Below are positions 62,001 to 64,000 of a stretch of 64,000 nt of DNA, one piece after another; positions within the stretch are counted from its first letter, which is position 1; each line of letters begins with the position of its first letter. The DNA is from Cloeon dipterum (lineage: Eukaryota > Arthropoda > Insecta > Ephemeroptera > Baetidae), in NCBI RefSeq assembly GCF_949628265.1, contig NC_088790.1:12466545-12530544 (forward strand), given 5' to 3'. Position numbers and translations under genes: made by a program. Below the pieces are notes generated by a model. That model was not told where the DNA came from and made no database searches. It saw nothing but the letters and a program-made list of their open reading frames with translations.

Positions 62001-64000
62001 GCATTTGGAAGCAGGGCAAGGTGAATCTGGACCTGCTGACCAAGAACCTGCAGGCGGCCTTGCAGCACTCCTTCTGGGATCTGCAGACGGAGTACCGGTT
62101 GCTCACTCCTCCTCTTTCTCTTGATGGTGAGCTGAGTTTTAATTTCTAGAGCATGTCTATCATAATTGCTTCGCGTATTGGTAAGGTTCACTATATTTTT
62201 TCAGTTCCTGGGACCGAACTGACTTCATCTTTTACGGAATCATCTGCAGTTGAAATTTCCTCTATGGTGGTGAGTATAAAAAACCCTTGCGAAAACGTTA
62301 GGTTATGAAAAACTATTTTTCAGACTTCGTTCCACGCTGAATCTCCTTCTTCAGCCACCGTGCCAACCAAGACTCTTCTCTCCACTCCTGGTAGCATCGA
62401 TAAATTTGAGTCGGGGGAACAAGGGCGACTCCATCAGGTGTACCAATGGGTGATCAGCGAGTGGCTTGGCTATGCTTTCGAGATCGGCGTGCCTTCTGTC
62501 AAGAAATTGATCGTTCACCTTAAATCTAGGTACTTCAGCCAAAATCTACAAAATATACCGCATCACTAAAGTTTCAGAAATTTCCTCAACCAATAACATT
62601 AGAATTTCTTGCTCTCACTGCTTGATATTTGTTTTTTGTTTTTTCAAAAAATGTTTTAAAAGGAGAGAAAAACTTATTTCCATTTTACTACTCCTTCTAG
62701 GCAAATGATCTCGCAGACACTGAAAGAAATGCAGAAGATAATAGCAGTGAATGCCCCTGACTCGCAAGTTGCCATTTACAAGATGTCATATTTGAACGAT
62801 ATGAAAGTGTTCATGCCATACCAGCCAACGGCATCCTTTCCAGACGGCAGTCGGTGGGATGACGCAGACAATTTGCCCACTTGCTTTCTGTTCAGCCGCA
62901 ACCTGCTGCAGTGGAAGTCGTGTGTTTCTAGCGTAAAGACAGTCGACCCAGACATCTTGTATCCTAAGGCGCATAAGGTCCTGCAGAAGTTTCCGCCACT
63001 TCTCGTCACCAACTCTGATGGCCTGCAATTTGTGCCCAGACAGCGGCTTGTGGTGGCCAATCTTTCAGACCAACAGGTAATTTTCAATTAATTTACAAGA
63101 CTTTTTTTGTCAACACTGACAAAAGGAATTAAGCTAACTTATCAGAAAACTAATGATTTTTCACTGAACTCAAGAAGAAATTGGACTTTAATTTTAAAGA
63201 TCTGATAGTTTTTTGTTTGATTTTAAAGAGACGGTTCATTTTTTACACGGGAAAAGAATGGTTTCACGGGAAGGGTAAATTAAAGTCTAAATTTTTAGCA
63301 TCTTGCTAAAAATGAAAGGTTTTCTGAAATATTTGGATTTTTTCTTTACGAATTTATTCCTTCTCACTAAAAATATGCAAACTGGACTAATTTTTAAAAT
63401 GATATTCTAAATCTGTTTTATAATGTTTAGTTGAATTAAAAATAAAATGTAGGATGGACGCTGATCAGCACAACTTTATGACAAATATCTGCCAATAAAA
63501 TAAATTCAATCATTTTTAATCTAATTTTATACAGATCGTCATTTACACGTACAATTGGTCAAAGGATCGGACGGAAAACATGCACAGACAGATGGCAGAT
63601 TTAGGCAATTGGTTGGTGGCGCGCTCCAACCTTACCACGACCATCGTGTGCCAGAAGATGGGCCTTTTCCACAACATGATGTTCAATCGTCAAACACTAG
63701 ACCCGAAAAAGGGCCTTTCGGAGCAGGTAATATCTTATTCTTACTTCCTTGGAAAACAATCTAAAGCCTCAGCAGTCAAAGCCAACCCTGAAGGACGTAG
63801 AGCAGCTGATAAAGCCACCTGTCATCACTCAAAAGGACTTCAACATGGTTGGCGGGCGTAGGTCCAGCGGTCTTCCTTCGATAGTGATACACGACGTCTT
63901 CAGAGACAATAAGCCTAGTCGAATAACCAAGCCCAACATGGACCCCGTCACCACTAATGGACAACACCTTCTTGAGCTCTTTGGCATGGAGAAGAGAGGT
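44046..64000 (+). CDS. SZT2: SZT2, KICSTOR complex scaffold subunit (3' end outside window)
   Basis: Forty-five exons join in phase, 44046-44222 to the window edge, about 2,870 residues; human SZT2 has about 3,430. Recognised runs include [20 protein letters not shown] near the start, [24 protein letters not shown] (von Willebrand A-like), [101 protein letters not shown] and [15 protein letters not shown]. All fit SZT2 from memory and lie in the right order. Known role: with KPTN, ITFG2 and C12orf66 it forms KICSTOR on lysosomes and recruits GATOR1, allowing amino-acid starvation to switch off mTORC1. The start at 44046 is the first ATG after the acceptor at 44020. One intron uses a GC donor (60598), and exon 31 has a CAGCAG acceptor. 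Confidence 0.95.
44223..45431 (+). other. SZT2 intron 1
   Basis: A 1.2-kb AT-rich intron between GTAATT and GTTACAG. Nothing else was recognised in it. Confidence 0.8.
46231..46807 (+). other. SZT2 intron 5
   Basis: A 577-bp AT-rich intron with GTGAGT donor and TTTCCAG acceptor; no other feature. Confidence 0.85.
47571..48070 (+). other. SZT2 intron 9
   Basis: A 500-bp AT-rich intron; no other feature. Confidence 0.85.
48354..48933 (+). other. SZT2 intron 10
   Basis: A 580-bp AT-rich intron with GTAATT donor and CTTCCAG acceptor; no other feature. Confidence 0.85.
49380..49715 (+). other. SZT2 intron 12
   Basis: A 336-bp AT-rich intron; no other feature. Confidence 0.85.
50404..50760 (+). 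other. SZT2 intron 15
   Basis: A 357-bp AT-rich intron; no other feature. Confidence 0.85.
53742..53776 (+). promoter_or_regulatory. TATA-type core promoter inside the SZT2 intron
   Basis: TATAAAAG at 53742-53749 is followed by an initiator-like TCACTT with its A at 53775, 33 bases from the first T. This is the spacing of a focused animal promoter. The surrounding 500 bases are the only GC-rich stretch in the intron. No start site was observed directly. Confidence 0.5.
53846..54415 (+). CDS. SZT2: Candidate alternative first coding exons of a short SZT2 isoform
   Basis: Two exons, 53846-53954 and 54345-54415. The first ATG after the TATA-type start is at 53846 and reads [18 protein letters not shown]. 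The exon ends at CAGG|GTAAAT in phase 1. The second starts after CCCATGCAG, completes that codon, stays open through [16 protein letters not shown] and ends AAA|GTGAGA in phase 0. The next SZT2 exon (55174) begins in phase 0. Together they would replace the first 938 residues of SZT2 with about 60 new ones, removing the von Willebrand A-like part. I know of no such isoform. The frame agreement across both junctions is what is seen; the transcript is inferred. Alternatively, the exons belong to an untranslated or unrelated nested RNA. Confidence 0.42.
63077..63534 (+). other. SZT2 intron 43
   Basis: A 458-bp AT-rich intron; no other feature. Confidence 0.85.

Noticed and set aside
1-64000. tRNA, rRNA and viral or toxin genes
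   Set aside because: Looked for on both strands by eye; no cloverleaf-like unit, rRNA core or viral gene was recognised.

Overview
The window looks like nuclear DNA of an arthropod, most probably an insect. It is AT-rich. Genes are split by many short GT-AG introns, often 50-70 bp, and the families present are animal ones. No bacterial, organellar or viral gene is seen. The order of insect cannot be fixed from this sequence.

Layout, left to right. (1) 1-1090, minus: the first exons of an OCRL/INPP5B-type inositol polyphosphate 5-phosphatase, cut off by the window edge. About 1 kb away, head to head, lies (2) the Golgi stacking protein GRASP, 2085-5217, plus. (3) 6.2-16 kb is a long region without clear coding exons. 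It holds several GC-richer promoter-like patches, hairpin repeats and a perfect 71-bp tandem duplication, and probably serves as 5' territory of (4) twins, the PP2A B55 regulatory subunit, 16011-20440, plus. (5) 22614-23439, minus: a TPD52-family coiled-coil protein. (6) 25070-29294, minus: a 16-exon secreted protein with four MAM domains. (7) 29.3-36 kb: gene-poor, with a GC-rich patch near 33.5 kb and degraded repeats. (8) 36026-38500, minus: an RNF11-like RING-H2 protein with an unusual N-terminus. (9) 39237-40594: a complete non-autonomous hAT-type transposon with a perfect 8-bp target duplication. Just beyond it is (10) a short two-exon gene for a BED-finger, hAT-derived protein without a catalytic domain, 40863-41755, plus. 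(11) 42592-43011, minus: TMEM60. (12) 44046 to the end, plus: SZT2, the giant scaffold of the KICSTOR complex. I could assign 45 exons with consistent phase, giving about 2,870 residues, and the 3' end lies outside the window.

Functional themes: OCRL, GRASP, TPD52 and RNF11 all act in membrane traffic; PP2A-B55 and SZT2 act in growth control (SZT2 recruits GATOR1 to the lysosome to restrain mTORC1). These genes are separate transcription units, and I see no sign of a cluster beyond two divergent pairs (OCRL/GRASP and TMEM60/SZT2).

The observations most worth following up are: a TATA-type promoter inside a 4.2-kb SZT2 intron, followed by two frame-compatible exons that would make an N-terminally shortened SZT2; the BED-finger-only protein next to a hAT element whose ends are packed with TGATATATCA-like palindromes; and the rebuilt N-terminus of the RNF11-like protein. 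All gene models are hand-made from splice signals and reading frame, without transcript data.
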